Source of the DNA: Ligula intestinalis
Taxonomy: Eukaryota; Platyhelminthes; Cestoda; Diphyllobothriidea; Diphyllobothriidae
DNA length: 64,000 bases
NCBI GenBank assembly: GCA_036362985.1
Contig: JAYGXS010000003.1
Span: 32,359,425 to 32,423,424 of the forward strand
Direction of reading: 5' to 3'
Positions 1-12,639 of the stretch are shown here, in pieces (position 1 is the stretch's first letter; each line of letters starts with the position of its first letter). Below the pieces are notes generated by a model. The model worked only from the letters and a program-made list of their open reading frames with translations, made no database searches and was not told the origin of the DNA. A program made the position numbers and the translations under genes.

Positions 1-602
1 GTAGACCTGAAAACTTTTGTCGCCGAATAACACTAATCTGCCTTTCTTCGCCGTTTCTAGAAATTCTTCGTCGAAGCAGCTTGCAGCGGACGCATTCAAG
101 TTCCCTTCGTCAAATGATTTGTAGTGTGCCATTATCTCTGCCCTTTCTCCACACCGTTATTCTGATTTGTTTTACAAAATTTCGATTCGATAACTAGTTT
201 CTTTTTTGCCTTGCAACCACTCCTCCGCTAGAAGAGAAGAGGGAGAGATAACTTTTTACTTTGAGAAATTAAAGGCGCCGTTGGACTTTTGTCTGTTTTG
301 GGTCGGTTAACCTGCTTTTCACTGTCAGTTCGCATTTTCGATCGGCCGTCGACTGCAACACCACTTTGGCGCTTTGATTGGTTGGCGTGTTGAAATCATT
401 TCTTTATGTATTATGCGGAGCTCTGTACCTTGCTGTCTTGCTCCATTCAAGAACGCCGGATGACCCAATTGCGTTCATGCAATTTCAAACCGACTGCCTT
501 GCTTCAAGTTTGTTCAATTCGCGTCTACAATCTTATGACCGACGATTTTATCCACTGACTCAGCCCTAATAAGTTAGTGCAAAAATTGAGTTCATTGGAG
601 GA

Positions 603-822
603 CAGGCGCTCACTGATCAGTTACGGGGCTCACTCTCGAGCCCCGTACAGAGAAACATTGCCGACGAAGACAAGGGAAACCAAAATTACCATTGTTGTCT
701 TAGTAGCCGTCATCAGCTAGCCATACCCAAAGTCAGGTAGTGCACCGTCTGAGACTTGAACCTGCGACCAGTTGATTAGAAGTCCAACGCTCTTAACATT
801 GCGCCACAGGCTCTTTGTCGAG
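603..822 (-). repeat. tRNA-derived SINE, nearly full length
   Basis: On the minus strand a tRNA-like head with A box TGTGGCGCAATGTTAAGAGC and B box GGTTCAAGTCT is followed by GGTGCACTACCTG, TGGCTAGCTGATGACGGCTA, CCCTTGTCTTCGTCGGCAAT and the tail GGGGCTCGAGAGTGAGCCCC. This layout defines the main SINE family in the window. Confidence 0.8.
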
Positions 823-1436
823 ATTGAGGTTCGTTAAATTACCTAAAGTTGACTTCTTGTTTGGGGATCCCGAAGAATATCACTGGAATTTTGGTAATTT
901 TTTGTTATCGTCAGTAGTAGGAAGGTAATTCTGAAATTATGGCTTCCTTGTTCGAAATTAAACGGTCTAGTACATATACAACTTTGGAAAATAATCTTTG
1001 AAATACGAAAAAAAGAATTTTCAACATGCACGTTCATCAAATTGCATGAATTTGATTAAACTCACGAACTTCTGTGGGATTTATTTGATGGATATTAAAC
1101 AAACAATAAATCCTCAGGAAGGAAGCAAAAGAACTATTCGGAGGACGATGCTGATGAGCCTTTTCGCTCGCCGGACTCGTGGCTTTTTCATCTGGGTGTT
1201 CTACTTCTGACTGGAGTCCATCATCAGAGATTAAAGCAGCAACCAAATGATCAAAAGTTGTGGGGGGGGGGGAGCAGGGGATAATCAAACACTAGTGATG
1301 CCAGTCCGGTAGTGGCTATGCAGAGCTACGTATTCCGGCGCCAGATTGATAATTCAATTGACTGGGTTTTCCGCCTAATGGCTGCGATCCTCCAGGCCCA
1401 GTTGTGATTTGGTGTTACAGAGACCCGAAACAGTGA

Positions 1437-1519
1437 GCGTTCCAAAAGTGCACCTCGACTTGAGCTAGTCATGACAAGCGTTCACAAGTACACTTCGTAT
1501 GAAGCTAGTCACTACAAAG
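1437..1519 (+). repeat. 41-bp degenerate tandem duplication
   Basis: Two adjacent units start GCGTTC at 1437 and 1478 and share GTGCACCTCGACTTGAGCTAG / GTACACTTCGTATGAAGCTAG-type blocks. The function, if any, is unknown. Confidence 0.6.
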
Positions 1520-1648
1520 TCTCCAACGCGACGTCATAGTACCTTCTTATGTCACGCCCCTTTTAACTTCTATTCCACAGAACTTGGCAATTGAGGCTAT
1601 AGTGATAAGCTCTTCCCGGACACATAGTTTACGGAGGATAAAAACAGT

Positions 1649-2475
1649 CAGCTGGCCTTTCTCGATGTCCTCGTCTGCCGTAAAAAAAATAGTGCTTGCC
1701 TAAAATCCAAAGTCCTCATAAGTGAAAAACATGACACAAGTACTGAGTAACAACAGAAACCAGTCACCCAGCCACAAGCACAGCTACATGAGGATGCTAT
1801 ATTAATGTCTGGAAACACTGTAGTCAATCGGAAGGCCTGGTTACTGCATTAAAATATCTTCGGTGGGTACTAAGAGCGAATAACAACCCACGAAAATCCT
1901 TTAATCAGTTACTGCACAAGCGAGATGCGAGATTCAATCTGACCTGTTCCAAATTTTGGCGAGCTCGCCAGGACATGAAAATTGGCTTGGTTGGCGTCAG
2001 CCGCCTTCTTTCATTCCTAAGATTTAGAGTTGCACACAATCCGGAAAAAAAGGTAATGCGTCGGTTCATATGGTCCAGGGGCCCACTGACACGGCAAGAA
2101 ACACCTAAAATCGTTTACTGGGGATGATGCAATTGTGGGCTAAACAAAATTTTTCGGAGAAACTGGAAGATTATTCCGAATGCGGATGGACTAGTAGGTG
2201 CCAGCAGTGGGCAGGAACAACGTCAGCTCCAAAACCACGACTCATGTGACGGGAACCGATCACACATTTAAATATGATGGAGTCAAAATGCTTGCTGGAG
2301 GCGATAATCGTATGAGCCGCAAACTGCCCGAGCCATGTTCTTCCGGTCTTCAATCAGTCAGTAAGCTCGGCGAACTATCCGCTTCCTTCTCGGTTCGGAG
2401 ACTTTGCATAGGTGAAGTAGTTAGCCGCGTGGTTTGCGTGCGAATTACCGCTGGTGCTAGTGTCAGCGAATAAAA
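1649..2475 (+). pseudogene. Penelope-like element remnant (linker and GIY-YIG)
   Basis: Heavily decayed relative of the element at 40890-42034. The opening reads QLAFLDVLVCRK, then LKSKVL. The middle (about 1960-2150) keeps nucleotide similarity through the region containing GGCAAGAAACACCT. The end (about 2235-2370) encodes THVTGTDHTFKYDGVKMLAGGDN and SRKLPEP, matching HSTRPGHTFKFDEAEILARGDN and SRELLES of the better copy. The spacing between the shared blocks is about the same in both copies, so this is a degraded copy rather than a rearranged one. Stops and frameshifts are frequent. Confidence 0.75.
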
Positions 2476-2479
2476 TTAT

Positions 2480-5100
2480 TCAAGACCTCACACGATGACG
2501 AAATCCCAAACGTTAGCAACTGGATTGCAGGCAATCATTGTACCGTAGAGAACCACTTTTGGTGAACGTGAGAACGGCTAATTTTGACAGGCATATAGGG
2601 GTGTAGCAACTGCATGCTGCAAAATCTGACCGATCAATTATCGTAGCCGGGGCAACTATCCGCGACGCGCTCGGAGGCTGGCAATTGTGACAGGCATGTT
2701 GCGGCCTAGCAACTGCATCCTATGCAATTACTGGTATCACCGTCTTCACGGCAGGGGGTGCTTACGTTTGTGGTTTAGTAGGGTATTTTGGCCTTTTCCA
2801 TACAGTCTACGGATTTTTTTGGCATTAAGAGCGAAGCGTGAGAGGGAGACGTTTGCCAAAAGTTAGTTGGCGAAAGGGGGTGAGTACGGGTAGGTGAGTG
2901 TAGCCTAACTGTCTAGGCGGACGAAAAAGGAGGTATCGATTAGCAATTGTTTGGCTTTGTAAGCGCAGTCCACGCTTTACGGCACATTGCCCTGTCTAGC
3001 AACGGAGACCAGTTTACCGGTTGTGTTGTGTATTCGGCTCACCGCTACGGCTTCATGCCGCCCCACGATAAAGCATATCGATTAGCCGGCGTCACATTTC
3101 GACGGTAAAGCTCGCGTTGGAGATGCCAGAGGATAATAGATGTTGTGTTGCCGAACTGTTCGGTGAGGCCTAGGAGTTGAATGAAGAACTGCAAGAGCAG
3201 GCGGCGCATGCCGGAGTAAAGACGTGAGAGAGTTGTCTAAAGGGCTTACCTTCATAGTTGGTCTGTCTTATTGGATTACAGTCATAGACAGTGACGAATT
3301 CTGTTTCGTTTTATATTTTGGGAGGAAAAGGATATGGGTTGACAAAATACGAGCAGATATGCAACTATCAATAACTACGATGCCGTGCCAAATTTAAGGC
3401 TCTTGGACTCCTCGCAAGGGGTTTGGAATGCCGCTTTGGAGGATAGATGTGGCAAGAGGTGTTACGACAGAAGGTGGATGTATTTGTATTCGGATGCGGC
3501 ATATAGAGAAGAAAAAGAGCTCGATTTTTGAAAGCAGCCACTTAAGCCTCAGAGCAGTGTTGAAGATAATGGTAGAATTTGTATGCGGATTCAGAGGGAA
3601 AGTTTGTGAGGAGGACAACGGAAGTGTACACTCAACAGTGGTTGTATTTTACCAATTTTGCCTCAATGTATGTTCTATAGCATTAATGAATGAAAAAGGT
3701 CCACTGGGTGCGTCTGGAGTCAAGGTCCACGTTGATGAAACGTTGATAAGTCGGCGCAATTAAGATAAAGAAAAGCAAAAAAGACAGTTCTCCTTCTGGA
3801 AATGTAAGGAAATGAAAATCCGCAAAGGGATCATAGGACAGGTGAACAGCAGGAACTGGTTTGCATAAAGCCCGTCATAACGGAATGGAAGGCAGTGTGG
3901 TGGTTCCCGACGAAGGGGGAACATGCAGAAAACTGCCACTCGAGGGTTACACACACTGGGCTGTAAATCACTCCAGACACTTTAAAGATCCAACAACAGG
4001 AAAGAACACGAATGCGATAGAAGCCTACCACAGAAGGCTGCCGTGGAAGCTACGTGAAGGAGGACCAGTCCGTAGATGACCCCTCTGGGAGCACATAGAT
4101 TAGGTGCAGTACAGACTGGCATAAACTGTACTCGACGGGTTTAGTGGACGAATGAAGTTTATTGCTGTCCCACGAAGCAGCTGCATATCTACTGCAACCT
4201 CCACCAGGAGGCACTGATGCCGCAAAAACTACGGGAAAGCAAGAACGATGAGTTGTAAATTTTTTATTTGTATATATTAAATCATTCACAACTAACTGCC
4301 GACGATGATTTATTGATGTTCGAATGCCGATAACAAGCAAATTGTTAGTAAATATTGTCTTTGACTGGGTGTACAATGGGATGCATGGATCCGAGCAGTC
4401 ATGCCGGCTAATAAACACTGAACGGCAGTTATAACTGCCAAAGGCCATAAGTAGTCGCGAGTCGCTGACGCTTTCCGTGTGGGGAGGGTGGATACAACGT
4501 AATACATGGATGGGCTGTCGTGCTGAGAAACAACCGATGCCAAAGTAGTAAAACCAAGCATCTCTACTACCAAGAAATAAGTAGACAGTTATGTGAAGTT
4601 AGCGTAGCGAGTTTGAAACCAGATTGTCTCCAGTTTAAAAAAGGTTTGTTGTGACAACTTAAGTCTTAGGAAGGACGTTACAATATCGCTGTATGTCGTC
4701 TGTTCCTGATATTCAGTGGTTAACTACTGTCTGAGGACATGTCAGGAGTCATTTACCACGCTAATTGCCTGGATTGTTGGGCAAATTGTTGTACTTTTAA
4801 CCGTCAATGGCTACGAACTGTATACTTGAACGCGCACTAACCGTGATGTTCGGCATGGGAACAAATATCCTTCTCTAGACTACAAAAGGTGCGAGGGGTA
4901 CCTATTTCCGTATCCTACCCTGAATCCACATCTCAAATCCAGAACTTTAACCCAGAGCCACCTCTTGTATGGGGAAGCAATAATAACCTTACCTATCGGC
5001 CCTTAAGGTAAAATTAGGTGTATAGAGTTAAACAAGAATATTTTCAGCCTTTAACAGTAATAGGGAGTTGGACAGAGTTTAATAATTCATTTGGCCTAGT
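2480..5100. other. No gene recognised
   Basis: Open frames of up to 132 codons overlap on both strands with no recognisable protein wording. Sequence 3780-4080 is weakly gene-like in length only. Apart from the duplication at 2570-2735 nothing is supported. The same holds for 1-600 and 830-1290. Confidence 0.6.
2570..2735 (+). repeat. Short direct duplication, about 107-bp spacing
   Basis: GACAGGCATATAGGGGTGTAG, CAACTGCATGCTGCAAAA (about 2588) and GACAGGCATGTTGCGGCCTAG, CAACTGCATCCTATGCAA (about 2690) are diverged copies. No other structure is seen. Confidence 0.5.
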
Positions 5101-5104
5101 TATG

Positions 5105-5202
5105 AAAAACCCGGCGGTTTCGATGACATTCGAACCCACAACAAAATGGGAGGTTTTTAGTACAGCCACCGCCCTAACCACTTGAACTATGAGGCCCAAC
5201 GA
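5105..5202 (-). repeat. tRNA-like sequence (probable SINE head)
   Basis: The minus strand carries A-box-like TAGTTCAAGTGGTTAGGG and B box GGGTTCGAATGTC about 40 bases apart. No matching acceptor stem closes it, so it is not called as a functional tRNA gene. Confidence 0.45.
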
Positions 5203-5209
5203 GAAGCCG

Positions 5210-6190
5210 TCAGTTTAATCACAAATGGGTTTACTTACCCTAACAGCCTACTGCAGGAATACTCATGAGAACGAAAAGAGGAATGACGTGGGGAGTAATC
5301 GAAACCTAGAAATTGCATTCAAACTTGAACAACCGTAGAGTCAACCGAAGAGCGCGAGAACCATCCTGTGAAACCCACATACTCTTTCCAGTGTGTTTAT
5401 ATTTAAGGGGAATAACGCACCTGGAAGGTCATATTACAGACATTATGAATCCGGCTTCCAAGCCCTTCGACCAATCCTTTCGCATACGTCAGTCTGAACA
5501 GGCCCACGTATTTTTTTAGAATAATTCCAAGAAATATGGAGGCTATTGGTACTTTGCTGAATTTAGAGTGGGGATCCATTCAGGGGATTTATTACTGAAG
5601 ATATTGATTTAAATTTAACTAATTGAATGCCCCCATTTCGGCACTCTATCAAAACGTCTTTTTTAAGTGTGAAACTCAGGGAAGGATAGCAACCAGATGC
5701 CCGATCCCCTATTCCTGGAATTCGCAACAGTGCTTACATGCACTACATACAGATAGATCCATTTTGCCGTGCTTATACCAGTATCTGATTATGGATGCAC
5801 ACTCTGGAACAATAAATGACATCTTGCGTTCGATGCCTTGATATATTTTCATATTTATGCCCTATTTCTGCTTTCGGTGTCCCCATATTTAGATATTTTC
5901 TTCGCATCCTTTTCACTTGGCTCATATTTCATTCAGTTCTTTTACGATTGTTATTTCTTTTCGTTCACTACCAATCTAGCGCCCTACAATGTAGCATGTA
6001 CGGGCTTCCCTGGTATTGATTGTCCTGGCGCATTCTATGTGTGCATGTTTGAAAGGTGGGGAGGGGAGAGAGAAGTTTGGACATTTATTACCTTCTTTAT
6101 CATGTTACAAACAGAGGCGACGGAATTGGGGAATGCTGGCTTGTGTGCGGAATAAGCCGAACACCAAGCATCTGAAATTCGAAATCGAGT
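5210..6190. other. No gene recognised
   Basis: An AT-rich stretch with hydrophobic chance frames (5816-6155). No repeat partner was found inside the window. Confidence 0.6.
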
Positions 6191-6876
6191 AAATTCGTTG
6201 CGTCATTTATTGCTATAAGGTGACGCTAGGCCCTTCGACTGCATGCTCGGCTCCAAATAGACAGGGGAGAACCTGGAGAGGGTATTGCAATGTGAACAGA
6301 AGGAGTTCGAACAAGTTAGCAGCCGTGAGGGCGAGACATGCTTCACTGCGCTTTGAGTAAGAGCATGTTCAAACCGGCCCTGAAGTTGATTGACCGCGAA
6401 CCAGGCTACCATTGGCACTCGCGTGCAAGTACGCGGAAGAAACGCAACTTTGCAACAGGTGCCTAGTGTAGAACCCCTACAAAGCGATCAGGTATAATTT
6501 TTAAGTCATATTCGGCCGGCTGCGATCAGCATATTTAAAAATGATCTCGAAGTGATGCCTATCGATCTGGCTTTAATTGGAGACAAGAACGAGAATTTAC
6601 CTTTGAAGCTCTAGAAGTAGAATTCATACGCTCTCTTGCCTATTGACGAACAATCGATAACCAAGTAATGTTACTGAATGATTAAAAGAGCCGTCCTTGA
6701 CTTGCTTCGGCTTGTCAATCAGTCGTGTGCTGTTCAAGGCCGTGAAGGCTTGGGGTTTGAACCCAGTTCCAACTGCTTGCTGACCTTGCTGTTGAATCAT
6801 TTGAGTCACGCATAATAATATTATAACATAAAATATGTTACTACAAAATTGTGAGTAGCATATACATATGTACATT

Positions 6877-8907
6877 TTATCTGTATGTTCGTGCAAGGCA
6901 CAAATTATTGATCCTTCCTTGTGCAAATGAACGGTAACTTTTAAATAAATGTCCATCCAATTTCCGTTTGAATACATCTGTGGAGTTCACCATTACGACC
7001 TCCTCGGGCAGTCTGTTCCAGGCACCGATTACTCGTTTTGAGAACGACTGCTTGCGGACATCTAGATGGGATGAGGTTCCCCGCAGTTTGAGGGAATTCC
7101 CATGGAGGTTGGTTGAAGTAGCGAATGCGAAGAAGTCATCAAACTTCCGGGCACACACTTGATTCCTCACGAGCTAGTACGTCTGTATGAGGTCGCCTCG
7201 GATTTGTCTGTATTCAAGAGGAAAAACGCTAAGTGCTTCTAGTCTAAATTCGTAAGATGAAGACTTTAGGCCCTTCACCATTTTCGTTGCTCTTCGCTGA
7301 ACTCTTTCCAGCATCTGGTAATCTTTTTGCAACCATGGTCGCCACGCCCGAACGCCATATTCCAGATGTGAGCGAATAAATGTTCCGTATATTTTTCCGA
7401 ATACTTCTTTATCTATGTCGACAAAAGTTCGCTTAATGGCAAACAGAACACTGTTCACCCTCTTGGTTGCCCTAACACACTGTAAAGACGGCTTCAGGGA
7501 TGCCAAAATAGTGATAGTCAGATCCTTTTGTTCATTGACGTTCGACAGGCACCTTCCATCGAGTACGTAGTTGTGTGAGTCATCCGTCGCGCTCACTTTC
7601 TTCGTCTTGAGCCGCAATGTGACACACTTCTCAAAGGTAAACCGCATTAACCATTTTTTGGACCATTCACCTAGGCAGTCAAGTCCTTCTTGCAGAGTTT
7701 GTTCATCATAAGCGTTTCTGATGGGTTGCCATATCTTAATATCATCTGCAAACAAGACTCCGTTGTTTACCAGTCCATGCCTACAGTCGTTGACGTAAAT
7801 AAGGAACGATAATGGCCCAAGGACGGAGCCCTGAGGCACTCCACTCGCAACTGGCACTGACGAGGATTTTGCGTTTCCGACGCACACGGACTGCGATCGG
7901 CCTATGAGAAAATCTCCTACCCAATTTAGTAAATTGCCCCTTATGCCGGATTCGTCAAACATGGAGAGTAGCCGTTGGTGAGGGACACTTTCGGAGGCTT
8001 TTTGAAAGTCTATGTAACCAACACCTAGGGGGGTATTTGCGTCTAATGACTTGGACCACTGCTCCATTGAATAAAGCACATTGGTCAGGCAGGAGTGGTT
8101 TCCTCGAAACCCATGTTGGGCACCATCAAAGATGCAAGTTAGGCTCACTGGTCGATAGTTTTTCGCGCTGGTTCTGGATCCACCCTTGTGAATAGGATAT
8201 ACGTTCGCAATTTTCCAATCGGATGGGAGGAGGCCTCGATCAAAGGACAACTGAAAAATGTGCGTAAGTGGTCTGGAAAGCCAGCTCTTGCAGTACCTTT
8301 GATGGTATTTTGTCTGGACCCGGAGACTTAGCTTCACTAAGCGCACGAAGTTCATTCCTTACATCTTCTTCTGTGAAACGGAGGTACTCCAGGATTCTGC
8401 CATTACTCTCTGCATTGAAGTCTGTCGGATTAAAATGCAGTTCCTCAGTGAAAAAAGATGCAGAACTTGTTAAGGTGTTCTGTCTATTCAAGTTTGTCTA
8501 TAATATCTTAATTATTTTCACCTTTTTATACTACAACTGTGTCGTTGTTTTTTAGCCTGCTGTTGATGCAACTGTAGAGCACCTTTGGCTTAGTTACGGC
8601 CCGCTCTATAATTTGCGCTTCACAGTCTGCATGCTTTTCGAATGTTCAATCTAACTTCGTTTTGCTTTTGGCGGAATTCTTCGTAGTGTGAAGGTTGGCG
8701 TGTTGATGCGTACCTTCTCCAGAGTTTGTTCTTCTGATTTATTTGACTCTTCAGATCTCGCGTTAACCAGATGGACATGCTCGTCTTTTGTACTTTTTTA
8801 AGCGGACAGTTTCGATGCATAACTCTACTTATAAGATCCCTGACAATGTTCCAGTCGGCATCCGGACTACCGGTTAGGAGGTCATATCCTATGTCACCTG
8901 CAGCCAA
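6877..8907 (-). pseudogene. CR1-like non-LTR retrotransposon (LINE), decayed, 5'-truncated
   Basis: Pieces in several frames read in order on the minus strand. The linker after the endonuclease (8620-8907) contains WLTRDLKSQINQKNKLWRRY. Then follows EDVRNELRALSEAKSPGPDKIPSKVL (8240-8491 piece), then the main reverse transcriptase block 7174-8355. In that block motif A is YIDFQKA (Asp116), motif B is SGVPQGSVLGP (171-181) and the catalytic FADD is at 202-205. A C-terminal piece (6877-7170) contains RVIGAWNRLPEEVV. At least two frameshifts (near 8280 and 7175) and a stop between the linker and RT make it non-functional. No 5' endonuclease core is seen upstream of 8907. The protein wording is typical of flatworm CR1/SR-type elements. 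An ATT-rich run lies just downstream, near 6810. Confidence 0.9.
7174..8355 (-). CDS. CR1-type reverse transcriptase fragment
   Basis: This is the longest open piece of the LINE (393 codons). It runs from a frame-shifted start through SDWKIANVYPIHKGG and NYRPVSLTCI (RT motif 1-2), motif A Asp116, PQGSVLGP, FADD 202-205 and the thumb, ending in RQIRGDLIQTY. The catalytic aspartates are present, but about 30 residues usually found between NYRPVSLT and AQHGFR are missing, so the fingers of the polymerase are incomplete. The first 26 residues belong to the wrong frame. Confidence 0.88.
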   Translation of the reverse strand: MNFVRLVKLSLRVQTKYHQRYCKSWLSRPLTHIFQLSFDRGLLPSDWKIANVYPIHKGGSRTSAKNYRPVSLTCIFDGAQHGFRGNHSCLTNVLYSMEQWSKSLDANTPLGVGYIDFQKASESVPHQRLLSMFDESGIRGNLLNWVGDFLIGRSQSVCVGNAKSSSVPVASGVPQGSVLGPLSFLIYVNDCRHGLVNNGVLFADDIKIWQPIRNAYDEQTLQEGLDCLGEWSKKWLMRFTFEKCVTLRLKTKKVSATDDSHNYVLDGRCLSNVNEQKDLTITILASLKPSLQCVRATKRVNSVLFAIKRTFVDIDKEVFGKIYGTFIRSHLEYGVRAWRPWLQKDYQMLERVQRRATKMVKGLKSSSYEFRLEALSVFPLEYRQIRGDLIQTY

Positions 8908-8999
8908 TCAACGAAATGGCGCGTATTGATTGGCTTTGAGCCTATGCGCGCCTCAAGCAGCGAATCGACCGGGAGCGTGAGGTGGACAGCAGTTATCGA

Positions 9000-9240
9000 G
9001 GCGGTTAAGGCTAGTAGGTTTAACCTAAATGGCGGTGATCTTCCAGGCCCAGTTCCTTAGGAGAGGAGAGAAGATGGTGGGAAAGCCAGACGGTTAGGAA
9101 CAATGTATTGTGTACACAAGGGTTAGGAGAAAGTTGCCACTCGGTCTGGCATGGCGTTCGCCCGTGAGGGCCGTTTGAGCGTGCGGCGTCGTCACGTCCG
9201 CCAACGACGCTGCCTGCCTCGACCGTCCTGCTCGGGACGG
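9000..9240 (+). repeat. Interspersed repeat R7, copy 1
   Basis: GTTAAGGCTAGTAGGTTTAA, TTAGGAGAGGAGAGAAGATG and TGTATTGTGTACACAAGGG, ordered as in the copies at 19405 and 22495. Class unknown. Confidence 0.6.
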
Positions 9241-9399
9241 AATCCCAAGTGTCGTCTGACGACAGTAATCCCTGGTGGCCTCCGAATGCTCGCTTTGTCT
9301 CGGCGAGGTGGGCGCAGTGTTGGCGCAGGCCAGACTGGGCATGTTAGTAAGTCACTCAGGCCATTGAGCGGGAGACGGACAGGGTGCCAGTAGTCAGCA

Positions 9400-11590
9400 T
9401 AACTGCGGCTTTGGCGTGATTAGTCAACGATCACGGATTGGAATAGTGGCTAACGCCCACTACAGGACAACGCAGACCTCTAGCAACGATCGACCAAGAG
9501 CATGCGGTGGAGGCTATCACGCGAGAGTACTCAAGACTTAGTAAGCGAAGACCAGATGTTTCAGCGTAGTGGTGCTGAGTGCAGACCACCATAGACAATC
9601 CATACTACTGACACGCCACTTGAAAGTATCTCGCTTGAAGTGCTTCATGTGTGCTCATTTCCAAACCCAATTTAAGGCTAGATAATTAGTTCAAAGATTC
9701 CCGAGACGGTTTATATTGATGATGCTATCAAATAGACTTGCTTTCATATGCAGCTTCCTTTGCAGTCATTAGGACTTACGGTGGGAATAAGGAGTGAAGA
9801 ACAGTAATCTCCCGTGAAATGAAATACCAATAGACCCTTATCAATCGCACCCTAACTAGAGAAATTTATTCTAAACGTAGCTTAATGCTCTTCAGCTTAA
9901 AACGCAAACTACTGCTTACTAAGATAAACGGAACTGACCATCATGCTGGTAGTAAACAGTTTGAATAGTCACACAGGAATCCCGGCAGAACCGAAAGACT
10001 TAGCTTCTTTTTTTTCAATAACCGAAATAGAATTTTTAATTCGCATTTGAGGCCGTCATCTGCCCGTCTCTTAAAGGGGTCATTTTCGCCGTCATCTGAC
10101 AAAGTTAATATGATGCAGACTGCTTTATTCTGTGACTTGCTCGTTTGGAATAAAGTGTACTCAGTCTGTTCTTCGTGCGCGCGCTGCTGAACGGCAGTCT
10201 CTCTGAGACCCTGCCTATAACAAGGGTGCTATATTTGTCTGACATCATCAAGCCTCGCGCGATGTTTTGCTTCTTCTAACGAAAATGGTTCAGTCAGTTG
10301 GCCTCCCGATGCTCTCGCCGCGCAGGGGCATTTCTTGAAGCTGACCATTCAACGCCACGCCCGGTGTAAACATTGCCCAACCTCCCCTAGGCAGGAAGAC
10401 AGAGGAACAGTTTGTTTTCAGTCAGTTCGGTTCAGTTTATTGGGGTAATTTTGGACTCAACCTTTTTATCAGTGCACACAACTTCAGCCCGGAGGGCCAT
10501 TTATCGATCTAGGTTGATGTAAGATCAGCAACTGAGGACTTTGACTAACCGTCTAGCTTCCACTGGAAGCCTAGCAGGCTGACGGCAAATGAAGGCACTG
10601 GGCAATTACCTGGCCCGTGCTACATAATAGTGCTTAAGGCCTCAGGTCTGACGCTCCATGAATAAACCAGAGCCCCACCTCTAATGCATCTGGAGGGCCG
10701 GCGAATTTCCCAGAAACTGAATACTGGCTGAACGCCAGGCGAAATGAACATCCGATGTAGGGGGTCGAGGGAGTGATTCACTGTCTAAAGAAATGCGTTC
10801 CAGCATCCGACAGACCTTTCAATGAAAAGGATCATAACAAGGAGATTGGAGAACCATTAACAGGAAGCGCAAGTTGCAAGTAGAACTGCAGGAAGAGGGC
10901 GGTGGTGGTGAAGAAATAGAAGGAGGAAGAAGAAAGTTAAGTGGCTGAGGGCGCCGAGGGGTAGCCTTTACGTAATGGCACTACGCTTGGGAGCATTAAC
11001 GTATGGCTCCATTTTTGACCACTACAGCACTGCTGTTCGCTGGCCAGAAAAGGTCAGTCGGCTGTCCAGCGGTGGCGTCCAGCTCAAGACTGTGTTTTTT
11101 TGAAGAACCGACAACAGCACATTTTCCCTAGCTAAAAGTGTTTGGACATGAGAGCCGGAGGCATCACCTGTCGGCTTGCAAACACTGTTAATGTTCCCGG
11201 AAATGGCGTTATAAATGTTTGTAATAAAGTAGAATGCATGGTAGGACAGTCATCGAAGAGTCCAAAAATGCGAGGCAGGAATAAGAGGAAGAAGATAATG
11301 GTGATGATGATGGGAGGACTAGGCTTATAAAATTTATGCTTGCTTTGTTAGCTGGAAGGGCTGTTTTTCATCCCAAACGTCAGGGGTTCTAAAATAATTG
11401 TGCTTTCGAACGGTGATTCTTTCATGAATGGGAGATGGCACTACCGTTGGTTATACGACTAGGTTTCTTGTCCTCAACACACTGTAAAGTCGTATTTACC
11501 CACTACAGATACTATATATGGCGAGAAAAAAGTATAACCAATAGCCGGTACCGAAAGGAAGGAAACTTTCAGTAGCCATGGCAAAAATGT
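9400..11590. other. No gene recognised
   Basis: Contains GGAATAAAGTGTACTCAGTC near 10147, which resembles a polyadenylation-type end of a retroelement, but no partner repeat was found. The remainder is unassigned. Confidence 0.55.
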
Positions 11591-11594
11591 GGAA

Positions 11595-11735
11595 GGATGA
11601 AGTGATAGCTTCTGGTTTTCTACCGTCATCAGTTAGGCAGACCCCGACCCTGGACCAAGCGGGGCGGTGCTTCAACCTGGGCTCCTCACTCAGTGAGAAA
11701 GGTAATCTCTACTATGCGAGCAATTGCTCTGCGTA
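11595..11735 (-). repeat. SINE fragment, diverged
   Basis: Minus-strand body: the plus strand shows CTACCGTCATCAGTTAGGCAG, CCCCGACCCTGG and GGTGCTTCAACCTGGG, matching the family around the CACC and B-box regions. Confidence 0.5.
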
Positions 11736-11764
11736 TTCACGTACGTAGACTTTGATAGGAAAAC

Positions 11765-11915
11765 GCTCCCCAATCTACCATGGGACGCACTCTTCCCGTT
11801 CAGCCTTCGGGCTTACTCTCGAGCACCGCCAACAGTCATACAACAGCTAGTGTTATAGGCAGAAAGACATTTCTGACAAAAAAGAAGGCTGGAATGACTC
11901 CTTTGGGCTTAATTA
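11765..11915 (-). repeat. SINE fragment (tail part)
   Basis: The plus strand reads GGGCTTACTCTCGAGCACC, CAACAGCTAGTGTTATAGGC and GGCTGGAATGACTCC, the inverted 3' body of the SINE. It abuts a plus-strand SINE fragment. Confidence 0.6.
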
Positions 11916-11924
11916 GCCACCTGG

Positions 11925-12020
11925 GGTTATGTAGGGCTGGCTGATGACTGCTACTAAACCAGAAATGGCCATTTTAGTCTCCCTCGTCTTTGTCAGATAT
12001 GTTCATCTGCCTCAAAGTAA
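11925..12020 (+). repeat. SINE fragment
   Basis: Contains CACCTGGGGTTATGTAGGG, TGGCTGATGACTGCTA, CCAGAAATGGCCATTTTAG and CTCGTCTTTGTCAGATA in family order, head to head with the fragment at 11765-11915. Confidence 0.65.
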
Positions 12021-12639
12021 TTCTACCGTAAAACTGTGCCCCCAGTTGGACACAGAGTACCCTTCCGTTTTGGGCAGCTGTTTTAGTCATAAGATAGTGG
12101 CTCGGGGTTTGAGAAGCTCGTCTTTAGGGGAGCCCGAAATCGTGCTTCTAAAACTTCTGTTTCTTGACGCAAGTACAGTTTGTTTCTTTGAACTTCAAGT
12201 TCGTGGTTACTTTACTTCACCGCTTAGTCTATTGGCCCACCAAATGGGCCAGACGGTTGATAATCTGGACCAACAAGGAGGCCAGATCAACGCACGTCAG
12301 GCGTTTTTGTGGATATGCACCCATAAAACAAACGTCTCACACCGGGGTTAGGGGCTACGCTTAGATGCGGGCTCAAGCAGTGTCAGCAACCTACGTCATG
12401 TCCAGCCTCGGCTCTCCCTGATTTGGTCATGAATGTGTAGGAGAGAAGAAACAGCGTGAGCAAATGCAGCGCCAGTCCCCCACCGACAGTTCCATCGTCG
12501 CTCTCGGCGATGTCCTCTAGGAGCCTAAGCAAGTTGAAGTAATGCGGTGACTGCGGCTTGATTACAGTAAAGGTAGGCTTGCAGAGACTCTACCCCAGTA
12601 GAAGCGAATATACGTGCCCCAGGTTCTTGTTGTAAAGAA

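Noticed and set aside
5816..6155. Hydrophobic frames as a membrane protein.
   Set aside because: AT-rich sequence yields hydrophobic codons by composition. Two overlapping frames look equally plausible and neither resembles a family.
10140..10260. A solo LTR with AATAAA.
   Set aside because: No TG...CA ends, target duplication or second copy could be identified.
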